Positions 56,647-64,000 of a stretch of DNA of 64,000 nucleotides are shown one piece after another. Position numbers and translations under genes: made by a program. This stretch comes from Rhodoferax antarcticus ANT.BR (GTDB taxonomy: Bacteria; Pseudomonadota; Gammaproteobacteria; Burkholderiales; Burkholderiaceae_C). Position 1 is the first letter of the stretch, and each line of letters begins with the position of its first letter. Under the pieces are notes generated by a model that saw only the letters and a list, made by a program, of their open reading frames with translations, was not told the DNA's origin and searched no databases. The stretch spans positions 275,762 through 339,761 of the forward strand of contig NZ_MSYM01000008.1 of NCBI RefSeq assembly GCF_001938565.1, read 5' to 3'.

Positions 56647-57300
56647 ATGACCTCCTTTTGCCTCGAAGTCTCAGGCCCCTTCGCCTGCTTTACCCGCCCG
56701 GAAATGAAGGTGGAGCGCGTCTCTTATGACGTGATGACACCTTCAGCGGCTCGCTCCATTTTTGAGTCCGTGCTGTGGAAGCCTGCTATTCGGTGGCGGG
56801 TGCATCGCATTGAAGTGCTCAAACCTTTTCGCTGGATCAACCTGCGGCGCAACGAGGTCAGCGCCGTGGTGTCTACCCGCAATGTGCAGCAGGCCATGGC
56901 GGCGGGCAGTGGCACGCTGGGTTTGTACATTGAAGACGAGCGCCAGCAGCGCGCGGGCTACTTTTTGCGCGATGTGGCCTACCGCATCCATGCTGATTTA
57001 TCCCTGGCTCCGGGCGGCACAGAGCCCTTGATGAAATACACCGAGATGTTCACCCGCCGCGCCAGCAAAGGCCAATGCGTGAACCAGCCGTATCTGGGTT
57101 GCCGCGAGTTTGCGGCAGCCTTCTCGCTGGTCACAGCCGATACGCCGCCTGCCACGCCCATTGGCGAAACCCGCGAGTTGGGCTGGATGCTGCACGACTT
57201 GGACTTCACCCGCCCCTCTGACCCACAGCCGCGCTTCTTTAACGCCAAGCTGGACAAAGGTGTGGTGCAGGTTCCCCCATTTGAGGAGGCACGCGGATGA
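56647..57300 (+). CDS. cas5c: Cas5c, Cascade subunit and pre-crRNA endonuclease
   Basis: The 217-residue protein is a type I-C Cas5 (CasD/Cas5d family) with the N-terminal VSGPFACFTRPEMKVERVSYDVMTPSAARSIFESVLWKP segment. Type I-C lacks Cas6, and Cas5c cuts the pre-crRNA below the repeat hairpin and stays bound to the 11-base 5' handle. It therefore should recognise both the array repeat and, if transcribed, the mini-repeat RNA. It overlaps cas8c by ATGA. Confidence 0.94.
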   Translation: MTSFCLEVSGPFACFTRPEMKVERVSYDVMTPSAARSIFESVLWKPAIRWRVHRIEVLKPFRWINLRRNEVSAVVSTRNVQQAMAAGSGTLGLYIEDERQQRAGYFLRDVAYRIHADLSLAPGGTEPLMKYTEMFTRRASKGQCVNQPYLGCREFAAAFSLVTADTPPATPIGETRELGWMLHDLDFTRPSDPQPRFFNAKLDKGVVQVPPFEEARG

Positions 57301-59057
57301 TTTTGCAAGCCCTGGCCGATTACTACCGCCGCAAATGCGACGACCCTGATCCCGCGCAGCGCCTGCCCATGTTTGGGTTGGAGCAGAAGGAAATTCCGTT
57401 CTTGCTGGAGATCAGCGCCGAGGGCGAGCTGTTGCAGATGCGTGATACCCGTGAGCTGCAGGAAAAAAAGAAGGTAGCGCAGTCGTTTCGCGTGCCGCTC
57501 GGGGTCAAAAAGACCTCCGGCGTGGCGGCTAATCTGCTATGGGACACGCTGGAATATGTGCTCGGCGTGGACACCAAGGGCAAACCTGAGCGCGTGGCAG
57601 AGCAACACGCCGCCTTTCGTGCACGCATTGTTGCACTGCCTGCCAGTGCCCGTGAGGACGCAGGCATTCAAGCTGTGGCGCGCTTTCTGGAGCACATCGA
57701 CCTCGCGCAGTTGGAGCGCCAGCCCGCTTGGAGTGACGTGCTGGAAAGTAATGCTGTGTTGAGCTTTCGGCTGCAAGGCGACCTTGATTTGGTGTGCCAG
57801 CGTCCTGCCGTGGTCAATGCAGTGCTGAATGTCTCAGCAGATGAGGATGCCCGCCAGGCGATGTGTCTGGTGACAGGAGAGCTGGCCCCAGTGGAGCGCC
57901 TGCATGCGTCCATCAAAGGTGTGTGGGGCGCGCAGACATCAGGGGCCAATATCGTCTCGTTCAATGCCCGCGCCTTCGAGTCTTATGGCAAGACTGAGCG
58001 CCAGGGTGAAAACGCCCCGGTCAGCCGCGCCGCAGCTTTCGCCTACACCACCGCGTTAAACCACCTGCTGCGCAAAGACTCGCCCCAGCGCATTCAGGTC
58101 GGCGATGCTTCCACCGTGTTTTGGGCCGAACGCGATTCAGAGTTTGAAACGTCTGCCCCCGACATTTTTGGCGATCCACCCAAAGACGACCCGGACAGTG
58201 GCACCCGCGCCGTGCATGCCTTGCTGGAAGCTGTGCACAGCGGAAGGCTGGCCGGGCCGGATGGTGATACGCGGTTTTATGTACTGGGCTTGGCACCGAA
58301 CGCGGCCCGCATCAGCATCCGCTTTTATCACTGCCTGCCGTTGCGCGAGCTGGGCCAGCGCATCGTGCAGCATTTTGCAGACCTGTCGTTGGCGCGTGGA
58401 CCGCATGACCCGCAATACCCGTCACTGTTTCGCCTGTTGGCGGCTGTAGCGGTGCAAAACAAAGCCGACAACATTCCACCTAATCTGGGCGGCGCCATCA
58501 TGGATGCCATCTTTGCCGGGGTGAACACGCCTTACCCCAGCCTGTGGCTCAACGCTGCCGTGAGCCGTTGCCGGGCTGAACAACACGTCAACTACCTGCG
58601 CGCTGCTGCCATCAAGGCTTGCCTGAACCGCCAGATGCGCTACGCCCAGCTTTCATCACCCAACCCTTCCCCAGAACAGGAGTTTTTGCCCATGCTTGAT
58701 CTCAGCAACCCCAACCCGGCATACCGTCTGGGGCGGCTCTTTGCCGTACTGGAAAAAATCCAGGAAGAAGCCAGCCCCGGCCTCAATGCCACCATCCGCG
58801 ACCGCTATTACGGCGCAGCCTCCAGCACACCGGTGGCCGTGTTCACCACCTTGCTTCGTCTGAAAAATGCACACCTTAAAAAACTGGCAGTTGGGCGCAC
58901 CACTTGGTTTGAAAAATTGCTGGGTGAGGTGCTTGGCCCTGTGACCGATTTCCCCAAACACTTGCCGCTGCCAGACCAAGGCCGGTTTGCGCTGGGCTAC
59001 TACCACCAGCGACAAGACTTTTTCACCCGACGGTCAGCTGAGCCGGGTGTGGATTGA
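57297..59057 (+). CDS. cas8c: Cas8c (Csd1), large subunit of type I-C Cascade
   Basis: The 586-residue protein is the Csd1 family large subunit, which reads the PAM and recruits Cas3. Family segments include SFRVPLGVKKTSGVAANLLWD, ISFNARAFESYGK-like NIVSFNARAFESYG and AFAYTTALNHLLRKDS. Its start overlaps cas5c by four bases. An internal start may yield the small Cas11c subunit known for type I-C, but I cannot fix its position. The last codons and following bases (GTGTGGATTGAAAC) resemble the 3' end of a type I-C CRISPR repeat. Confidence 0.94.
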   Translation: MILQALADYYRRKCDDPDPAQRLPMFGLEQKEIPFLLEISAEGELLQMRDTRELQEKKKVAQSFRVPLGVKKTSGVAANLLWDTLEYVLGVDTKGKPERVAEQHAAFRARIVALPASAREDAGIQAVARFLEHIDLAQLERQPAWSDVLESNAVLSFRLQGDLDLVCQRPAVVNAVLNVSADEDARQAMCLVTGELAPVERLHASIKGVWGAQTSGANIVSFNARAFESYGKTERQGENAPVSRAAAFAYTTALNHLLRKDSPQRIQVGDASTVFWAERDSEFETSAPDIFGDPPKDDPDSGTRAVHALLEAVHSGRLAGPDGDTRFYVLGLAPNAARISIRFYHCLPLRELGQRIVQHFADLSLARGPHDPQYPSLFRLLAAVAVQNKADNIPPNLGGAIMDAIFAGVNTPYPSLWLNAAVSRCRAEQHVNYLRAAAIKACLNRQMRYAQLSSPNPSPEQEFLPMLDLSNPNPAYRLGRLFAVLEKIQEEASPGLNATIRDRYYGAASSTPVAVFTTLLRLKNAHLKKLAVGRTTWFEKLLGEVLGPVTDFPKHLPLPDQGRFALGYYHQRQDFFTRRSAEPGVD

Positions 59058-59060
59058 AAC
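59045..59060 (+). repeat. CRISPR-repeat-like sequence at the cas8c/cas7c junction
   Basis: GGGTGTGGATTGAAAC matches the last 16 bases of the array repeat at 14 positions, and its GTGGATTGAAAC part is the common type I-C repeat end. It includes the cas8c stop codon. The mini-repeat at 56342-56365 has the same end in the opposite orientation. Confidence 0.55.
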
Positions 59061-59111
59061 GATGTGAAGGATGGCAAACCCAATGGCGACTTTTTAACAA
59101 TGGAGATGAAT

Positions 59112-60098
59112 ATGACACTGAAAAACCGATACGACTTTGTGCTCATCATGGACGTGAAAGATGGGAACCCCAATGGTGATCCCGACGCTGGCAACATGCC
59201 GCGCCTGGATGCTGAATCCGGCCACGGACTGATGACCGATGTTTCACTCAAACGCAAGGTGCGCAACTTTGTCGGGCTGGTCAAAGAGCAGGACCAGCGT
59301 GAGCCAGTGGATGGCGAAAAGCGCTTTGAAATCTATGTGCGTGAAAAAGCCATTTTGAACCATCAGAATCAGCGTGCCTATTCGGCATTAAATCTGGCTG
59401 TAGCCCAGGAAGATCAAGCGGAAGATGCTACTGAAAGTGCAGCAGCTGATGCCAAAAAGAAAAAGCCCGCCAAAGAAAAGCGCAAGGGCAGTGCCGATGA
59501 AGTTGCTCAGGCACGCAAGTGGATGTGTCAAAACTTCTTTGACGTGCGCACCTTTGGCGCGGTGATGTCCACCGGCGTGAACTGCGGTCAGGTGCGCGGC
59601 CCGGTACAGCTGACTTTTGCGCGCTCCGTCGAACCCATCGTGGCCTTGGAGCATTCCATCACCCGCATGGCCGTGGCGACTGAAGCTGAAGCTGAAAAGC
59701 AGCAGGGCGACAACCGCACCATGGGCCGTAAACACACTGTGCCCTATGGCGTGTATGTGGCTCACGGGTTTGTATCTTCCTTCCTAGCCAAGCAAACCGG
59801 CTTTGGCGAAGAAGACTTGGAGCTGGTATTTCAGGCCCTAGCGCAAATGTTTGAGCACGACAGGTCTGCCGCTCGGGGTGAAATGTCCACGCGAGGACTG
59901 TATGTTTTCAAGCACGACAGTGAACTGGGCAACGCCCCTGCCCACGCCTTGTTCGACCGACTGGTGGTCAAGCCCACCGTGGAAGGCGAAGTGATCCGCA
60001 GCTTTGATGCGTATTCGGTGGCGTTTGATGGGCAAAGCCTGGCGGTGGGTCAAACGGTGCAGCCTGCCCTTGGCGTGACCTTGATCCGGCGCTGCTGA
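59112..60098 (+). CDS. cas7c: Cas7c (Csd2), backbone subunit of type I-C Cascade
   Basis: The 328-residue protein forms the helical backbone on the crRNA. The start [28 protein letters not shown] and [18 protein letters not shown] are typical Csd2. I place the start at ATG 59112, after GGAGATGAAT. The same frame is open back to 59064 and encodes [11 protein letters not shown], a partial copy of the [11 protein letters not shown] segment exactly 90 bases upstream. A lysine/alanine-rich insert ([18 protein letters not shown]) lies near residue 125. Confidence 0.94.
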   Translation: MTLKNRYDFVLIMDVKDGNPNGDPDAGNMPRLDAESGHGLMTDVSLKRKVRNFVGLVKEQDQREPVDGEKRFEIYVREKAILNHQNQRAYSALNLAVAQEDQAEDATESAAADAKKKKPAKEKRKGSADEVAQARKWMCQNFFDVRTFGAVMSTGVNCGQVRGPVQLTFARSVEPIVALEHSITRMAVATEAEAEKQQGDNRTMGRKHTVPYGVYVAHGFVSSFLAKQTGFGEEDLELVFQALAQMFEHDRSAARGEMSTRGLYVFKHDSELGNAPAHALFDRLVVKPTVEGEVIRSFDAYSVAFDGQSLAVGQTVQPALGVTLIRRC

Positions 60099-60109
60099 CT
60101 GGAGTGCCC

Positions 60110-60952
60110 ATGAAAATCCTGCCCACCGACTTTGAAGGCCAATCCATTCGCCGCGTGTACGACGAAGACACGGAAACCTGGTGGTTTTCCGTGATCGACG
60201 TCGTTCAAGTGCTCACCCAGCAACCTGATGACTTGACCGCTCGCAAATACTGGAACCAGCTTAAACGACGGCTTGCCAATGAAGGCAGTCAACTGGTGAC
60301 AACTTGTCACCAGTTGAAAATGCCTGCGGCCGATGGCAAGCAGCGTCTTACCGATGTCGCCACCGCCGAAACCCTGCTGCGCCTGGTGCAATCCGTGCCC
60401 AGCCCCAAGGCCGAGCCGATCAAGCTCTGGCTGGCCAAGGTGGGTTACGAGCGCATGCAAGAGCTGGCCGACCCCGCCTTGACGCTCAACCGTGCCCGCC
60501 AGACCTGGCAGCAGCATGGCCGCAGCGACAAGTGGATTCAGCAGCGCATGACCGGGCAGGAAACGCGTAACAAGCTTACCGATTACTGGAGCGAGCACGA
60601 CATCAAAAAGGGCAGCGAGTTTGCCATCCTCACCAACATCATTCACCAGGAATGGACCGGCGTGAGCGTGGTAGAGCACAAGGAGGCTAAGGGGCTCACA
60701 AGTCATAACCTGCGCGACCACATGAGCGAAGCGGAGTTGATTTTTACGGCCCTGGCCGAACTCTCTACCCGGCAGATCGCTGAAACGGCAGATGCCACCG
60801 GCATGACCGAAAACAAATCTGCAGCCAAAGCGGGTGGGCGAATTGCCCGGCAAGCCCGCCAGCAACTGGAGAGCCAAACCGGCAAATCCGTAGTGACTGG
60901 CGAAAACTTCTTGCCACGCGTATCAAAAAAGATAGCTGGTGACGCATACTAG
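60110..60952 (+). CDS. BRO-N/DinD-like protein inserted in the cas operon
   Basis: The 280-residue protein has an N-terminal BRO-N-like domain (IRRVYDEDTETWWFSVIDVVQVLT...ARKYWNQLKRRL) and a C-terminal region like DNA-damage-inducible protein D (GYERMQELADPALTLNRAR, KNIIHQEWTGV-like TNIIHQEWTGVSVVEHKEAK, GLTSHNLRDHMSEAELIFTALAE). BRO-N domains occur in phage antirepressors; DinD inhibits RecA in E. coli. ATG 60110 is six bases after GGAG. It lies 11 bases after cas7c and 26 before cas4, in the same direction, so it is transcribed with the cas genes. This is not a core type I-C gene. Confidence 0.82.
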   Translation: MKILPTDFEGQSIRRVYDEDTETWWFSVIDVVQVLTQQPDDLTARKYWNQLKRRLANEGSQLVTTCHQLKMPAADGKQRLTDVATAETLLRLVQSVPSPKAEPIKLWLAKVGYERMQELADPALTLNRARQTWQQHGRSDKWIQQRMTGQETRNKLTDYWSEHDIKKGSEFAILTNIIHQEWTGVSVVEHKEAKGLTSHNLRDHMSEAELIFTALAELSTRQIAETADATGMTENKSAAKAGGRIARQARQQLESQTGKSVVTGENFLPRVSKKIAGDAY

Positions 60953-60978
60953 ACAAGGGCCAGAGGCATAAATCGTCT

Positions 60979-61617
60979 ATGAACCCGGTAGAACCCATCC
61001 CCCTATCTGCGCTGCAGCACTGGCAGTATTGCCCGCGCCAGTGTGGCTTGATCCATCTGGAGCAAGTGTTTGACGACAACGTGCATACCCTGCGCGGCCA
61101 GGCGGTGCATGCCAAGGCGGATCAACCCGGTGTGGAAACTGCCAAAGGCGTGCGCGTGGAACGCGCCCTGCCGCTCTGGCATGACGGGCTGGGGCTGATT
61201 GGCAAGTCTGACGTGGTGGAGTTTCTGGCCGGTGGCGTGCCCTACCCGGTGGAATACAAACACGGTAGCCGCAACAAGGCCGCCGACATTGCCGCCTGTG
61301 ATGACATCCAACTGGCCGCGCAGGCCATGTGTCTGGAGGGCATGACGGGCCAGCACGTCAATGAGGGCGCGCTTTATTACGCAACCTCCAGGCGCCGTCG
61401 GGTTGTTCCGATCACCGCGCAGTTACGCGCTGACGTGGTGCAAACCGCCGAGGCTATTCGCCAGATGCTCGCCAGTGGCACGCTGGCGCCGCCCCTGGGC
61501 GGCGAACAAGCGGTCAGGCGCTGCAAAGCGTGTTCGCTACAGGACAGGTGCCAGCCCCAAGCCACACATGCGGGGCTGACTACCGCGCGAGCAGCCCTGT
61601 TTGACCCCGACGCTTAG
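60979..61617 (+). CDS. cas4: Cas4 exonuclease, spacer acquisition
   Basis: The 212-residue protein is a RecB-like nuclease with an iron-sulfur cluster: an N-terminal cysteine in WQYCPRQCGLIHLEQ, nuclease residues in LIGKSDVVEF and YPVEYKHGS, and the C-terminal cysteines CKACSLQDRC. In type I-C, Cas4 with Cas1-Cas2 trims prespacers and selects those next to a correct PAM. It is followed by cas1 after 14 bases. Confidence 0.93.
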   Translation: MNPVEPIPLSALQHWQYCPRQCGLIHLEQVFDDNVHTLRGQAVHAKADQPGVETAKGVRVERALPLWHDGLGLIGKSDVVEFLAGGVPYPVEYKHGSRNKAADIAACDDIQLAAQAMCLEGMTGQHVNEGALYYATSRRRRVVPITAQLRADVVQTAEAIRQMLASGTLAPPLGGEQAVRRCKACSLQDRCQPQATHAGLTTARAALFDPDA

Positions 61618-61631
61618 CCCTGAAGGCCGCC

Positions 61632-62660
61632 ATGCAACTTCTCAACACACTCTACGTCACCACGCCCGACACCTACTTGCGCCTGGATAACGACACCCTG
61701 CGCGTCGAGGTTGACCGCGAAACCCGGCTGCGCGTGCCGCTGCACCACCTCTGCGCGGTAGTGTGTTTTGGTCACACCGGTTTGTCTGCGCCGCTCATGC
61801 ATCGGCTGGCGGAAAGCGGCGTTGCACTGGTGCTGCTGGATGACAACGGCCGCTTCAAGGCACGGCTGGAAGGCGCTGTGTCTGGCAATGTGCTGCTGCG
61901 CCAAGCGCAGTTTCAGCGCGTGGCAGACCCGGTCTTCACGCTGGACATGGCGCGCGCCAGTGTGGCGGGCAAGATCAAGAACACGCGCCAAGTATTGCAA
62001 CGCGGCGCCCGCGAAACCAAGTCAGAGGATGAAGCCAAGGTTTTGACGCGCCTGGCCGACGACCTGGCTGCCAGCCTGCGCGCCTTGCCCGGTGTAAGCA
62101 ACCTGGACAGCTTGCGCGGGGTTGAAGGTGAAGCAGCACGCCAATACTTCAGTGGCCTGAACCTACTGGTGCGCCCAGACCTGCGCGCCGCCTTTGCCAT
62201 GGATGGGCGCACGCGTCGTCCGCCGCGCGACCGCTTCAACGCCATGCTGTCCTTCTTGTATGCCATGTGGATGAACGACTGCCGCAGCGCGCTGGAAGCT
62301 GCCGGGTTAGACCCACAAGTTGGGTTTTTGCATGCCTTGCGGCCAGGCCGAGCCGCCTTGGCGCTTGATTTGATGGAAGAGTTTCGCCCTTGGGCAGACA
62401 GACTGGCGCTGACACTGATCAACCGTGGCCAGTTAAATGCGAGTGACTTTGTGTTGCGCGAGGGCGGCGGCGTCTCTTTGGAGCCCGATGCCCGCAAGGC
62501 CGTGGTGGTGGCTTATCAGGAGCGGAAAAAGGACGACATCAGCCACCCACTGCTGGCGCAAACCGTACCCCTGGGCTTGGTGCCATTGGTGCAGGCCCGC
62601 CTGATGGCGCGCGCGCTGCGTGAAGACGGCGCACCATACGTGCCGTTTGTGGCTAAGTAG
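61632..62660 (+). CDS. cas1: Cas1 integrase
   Basis: The 342-residue protein has the Cas1 N-terminal beta domain and the all-helical catalytic domain with metal ligands in RGVEGEAARQYF (Glu), GFLHALRPGRAALALDLMEEFRP (His and Asp/Glu). It integrates spacers at the leader end of the array with Cas2. Length is normal for type I-C and all key residues are present, so acquisition is probably functional. Confidence 0.95.
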   Translation: MQLLNTLYVTTPDTYLRLDNDTLRVEVDRETRLRVPLHHLCAVVCFGHTGLSAPLMHRLAESGVALVLLDDNGRFKARLEGAVSGNVLLRQAQFQRVADPVFTLDMARASVAGKIKNTRQVLQRGARETKSEDEAKVLTRLADDLAASLRALPGVSNLDSLRGVEGEAARQYFSGLNLLVRPDLRAAFAMDGRTRRPPRDRFNAMLSFLYAMWMNDCRSALEAAGLDPQVGFLHALRPGRAALALDLMEEFRPWADRLALTLINRGQLNASDFVLREGGGVSLEPDARKAVVVAYQERKKDDISHPLLAQTVPLGLVPLVQARLMARALREDGAPYVPFVAK

Positions 62661-62669
62661 GAGTCAAAC

Positions 62670-62960
62670 ATGCTTGTGCTGGTTTGTTATGACGTGAACA
62701 CAGAAACCAAGGCGGGCCGTCGCCGTTTGCGCCGGGTAGCCCGGGTCTGCGAGAGCACCGGGCAGCGGGTGCAAAAGTCGGTATTTGAGTGCCAGCTAGA
62801 CGTGGCGAGGTTCGAGGCGCTGGAGCGGGAGCTGTTGGCCGAAATCGACCCTACCATGGACTGCCTGCGTCTTTACAGAATTCCTGGTACGCGCGGGTTT
62901 GAGGTCATTGAACATGGCACGTTCAAGGCCGTCGATTTTGATGGGCCTTTGGTGCTCTAG
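62670..62960 (+). CDS. cas2: Cas2 adaptation protein
   Basis: This 96-residue ferredoxin-like protein begins [28 protein letters not shown] and contains [11 protein letters not shown], typical Cas2. It bridges Cas1 dimers in the integrase. It is the last cas gene, 225 bases before the first repeat. Confidence 0.95.
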   Translation: MLVLVCYDVNTETKAGRRRLRRVARVCESTGQRVQKSVFECQLDVARFEALERELLAEIDPTMDCLRLYRIPGTRGFEVIEHGTFKAVDFDGPLVL

Positions 62961-63185
62961 CGAGCGGTTCGGCTGGCTGCGCCAGCACCACCGTGGTATG
63001 GTTAGAACCGCGAACCCCAAGTGATGTTTACTGTACCAAGAGGTTCGCGCGCTTCGTAACCCGTTGTTTTGAAACACTTTATATTTTTTAGAGACTTTCC
63101 ACTTTTGCAAACGCATGCCTTCATCATCAGGTTCGCGGAAATGCTCAAAAAAATTGTGAGCCGACAAGGCCTTGGACTCGAAGCA
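62961..63185 (+). promoter_or_regulatory. CRISPR leader
   Basis: This 225-base segment separates cas2 from the first repeat. It contains an AT-rich part (about 63068-63098, TGAAACACTTTATATTTTTT) that may hold the array promoter, and three copies of one 8-mer: CGCGAACC (63009-63016), GGTTCGCG (63042-63049) and GGTTCGCG (63130-63137). The first two can pair as a hairpin. The copies share the GTTCGC that also begins every repeat. Leader orientation agrees with repeats reading toward ATTGAAAC. Confidence 0.75.
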
Positions 63186-64000
63186 GTTCGCCCGCCAGCA
63201 ATGGCGGGCGCGGATTGAAACAAGCCGAAAGCGTTTGCAGCCGCCTCGACAGCCAAGTTCGCCCGCCAGCAATGGCGGGCGCGGATTGAAACAACAGCCA
63301 TACCGCCGAGGGGGCCACCGAGGGCCAGTTCGCCCGCCAGCAATGGCGGGCGCGGATTGAAACGTTAGTTCTGCTCTCAAGGTTTCTCCTTATCTTGAGT
63401 TCGCCCGCCAGCAATGGCGGGCGCGGATTGAAACTCTACAACAGGTTTATCTACAACAGGTTTATCTAAGTTCGCCCGCCAGCAATGGCGGGCGCGGATT
63501 GAAACCGGGCATGGGTGTGGAGGCTCCTGGGTGTGAGGGAAGTTCGCCCGCCAGCAATGGCGGGCGCGGATTGAAACCAACCCGGACATTCGTTATGGTC
63601 GGACGGGCGCTAGTTCGCCCGCCAGCAATGGCGGGCGCGGATTGAAACACACGTCAGTCGCTGGCGTTGATTCGACGCTGGTAGTTCGCCCGCCAGCAAT
63701 GGCGGGCGCGGATTGAAACCATTTAACGCAGAGTTGAGCGCCCCATAGGGTGCAGTTCGCCCGCCAGCAATGGCGGGCGCGGATTGAAACCCTGCTCAGT
63801 AACAGCGTAAACCCCCTCATATCCAGTTCGCCCGCCAGCAATGGCGGGCGCGGATTGAAACACCGCATAAGTTTGACAAGTTCGATAGCTCAAAGAGTTC
63901 GCCCGCCAGCAATGGCGGGCGCGGATTGAAACGTCGCCGCTATATTCGGTGTCCATCAGCAGTGGTAGTTCGCCCGCCAGCAATGGCGGGCGCGGATTGA
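63186..64000 (+). CRISPR. Type I-C CRISPR array, 12 repeats and 11 spacers in view, continuing past the window
   Basis: The 36-base repeat starts GTTCGCCCGCCAGCAATG and ends GCGGGCGCGGATTGAAAC. Repeats start at 63186, 63257, 63328, 63399, 63470, 63542, 63613, 63684, 63755, 63826, 63897 and 63968; the last is cut at base 64000. All visible copies look identical. Spacers are 35 bases, except the fifth at 36. Each repeat has a 9-bp stem (CGCCCGCCA/TGGCGGGCG) closed by a GCAA tetraloop, the substrate for Cas5c. The lack of degenerate repeats means the trailer end is not reached. Spacer 4 (63435-63469) is an internal tandem repeat. Confidence 0.98.

Noticed and set aside
59061..59099. Reading the bases after the cas8c/cas7c repeat-like end as a second self-targeting pseudo-spacer
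   Set aside because: The matching site in cas7c is preceded by ATG, not the TTC PAM, the seed mismatches at position 3, and differences fall at third codon positions, which fits a coding remnant.
63085..63100. Leader sequence TTAGAGACTT as a second target of the pseudo-spacer seed
   Set aside because: It differs at position 6 and is preceded by TTT, not TTC; the match may be chance, though control of array transcription cannot be excluded.
62796..63983. Minus-strand open frames across the array with repeated RARHCWRAN-like words
   Set aside because: They are translations of the CRISPR repeats, not genes.

Overview
The window is GC-rich chromosomal DNA from a betaproteobacterium, most likely a member of the Comamonadaceae close to Rhodoferax or Polaromonas. 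This rests on the protein families, the rsmI-yraN-diaA-dolP, recA-recX and sucC-sucD neighbourhoods, and a short repeat (core GGCCTCTAGCCC, then GCGCTAATAGCTATT) that recurs between and inside genes. The genus is an inference. I found no rRNA or tRNA gene.

Layout: 1-4.3 kb holds the 3' end of an octaheme tetrathionate-reductase-like cytochrome with its cytochrome b partner, a YchJ protein and a B12-binding radical SAM protein. 4.6-8.9 kb is a minus-strand nucleoside salvage cluster (cdd, purine nucleoside phosphorylase, deoC, a PEBP protein, deoA). 8.9-17.7 kb carries a ThDP enzyme, two RelE/ParE toxin-antitoxin pairs, a polyamine-type ABC transporter whose binding protein has an in-frame stop, an AIM24 protein and an orphan ParA. 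17.9-25.9 kb has topoisomerase III with a C-terminal SWIB domain facing a SET-domain gene, then birA, a SPOR protein, a TctDE-like two-component system and a MarR regulator. 26-31 kb has recA-recX, argC and sucCD, with a frameshift in sucC. 31.3-36.4 kb has a PP2C phosphatase, an FHA protein, a GAF-GspE ATPase and an M48 protease. 36.4-52.7 kb has rsmI/yraN/diaA/dolP, greB, glgC, a CorA-type transporter, an M14 peptidase, a chemoreceptor, and a set suggesting phosphate-controlled lipid remodelling: a PlcP/LpxH-like phosphoesterase, an MGDG-synthase-like glycosyltransferase and PHO-box-like repeats. A truncated pyruvate-kinase-like gene and a decayed spermidine synthase end this part.

54.0-64.0 kb is a complete type I-C CRISPR-Cas locus: cas3, a 58-aa membrane-protein gene, cas5c, cas8c, cas7c, an inserted BRO-N/DinD-like gene, cas4, cas1, cas2, a leader, and an array of 12 repeats and 11 spacers that runs off the window.

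The most interesting element lies between cas3 and cas5c. On the minus strand a 24-bp mini CRISPR repeat keeps both ends of the array repeat. It is followed by a spacer-length segment and then a strong intrinsic terminator exactly where a second repeat hairpin would fall. The first nine bases of this pseudo-spacer match a site 77 bp away that carries a correct type I-C PAM (TTC) and lies in the probable promoter of the small-protein/cas5-cas8-cas7 operon. This is the architecture of a crRNA-like autoregulator (CreR-like) or, with the small hydrophobic protein as toxin, of a CRISPR-guarding toxin-antitoxin unit (CreTA-like).
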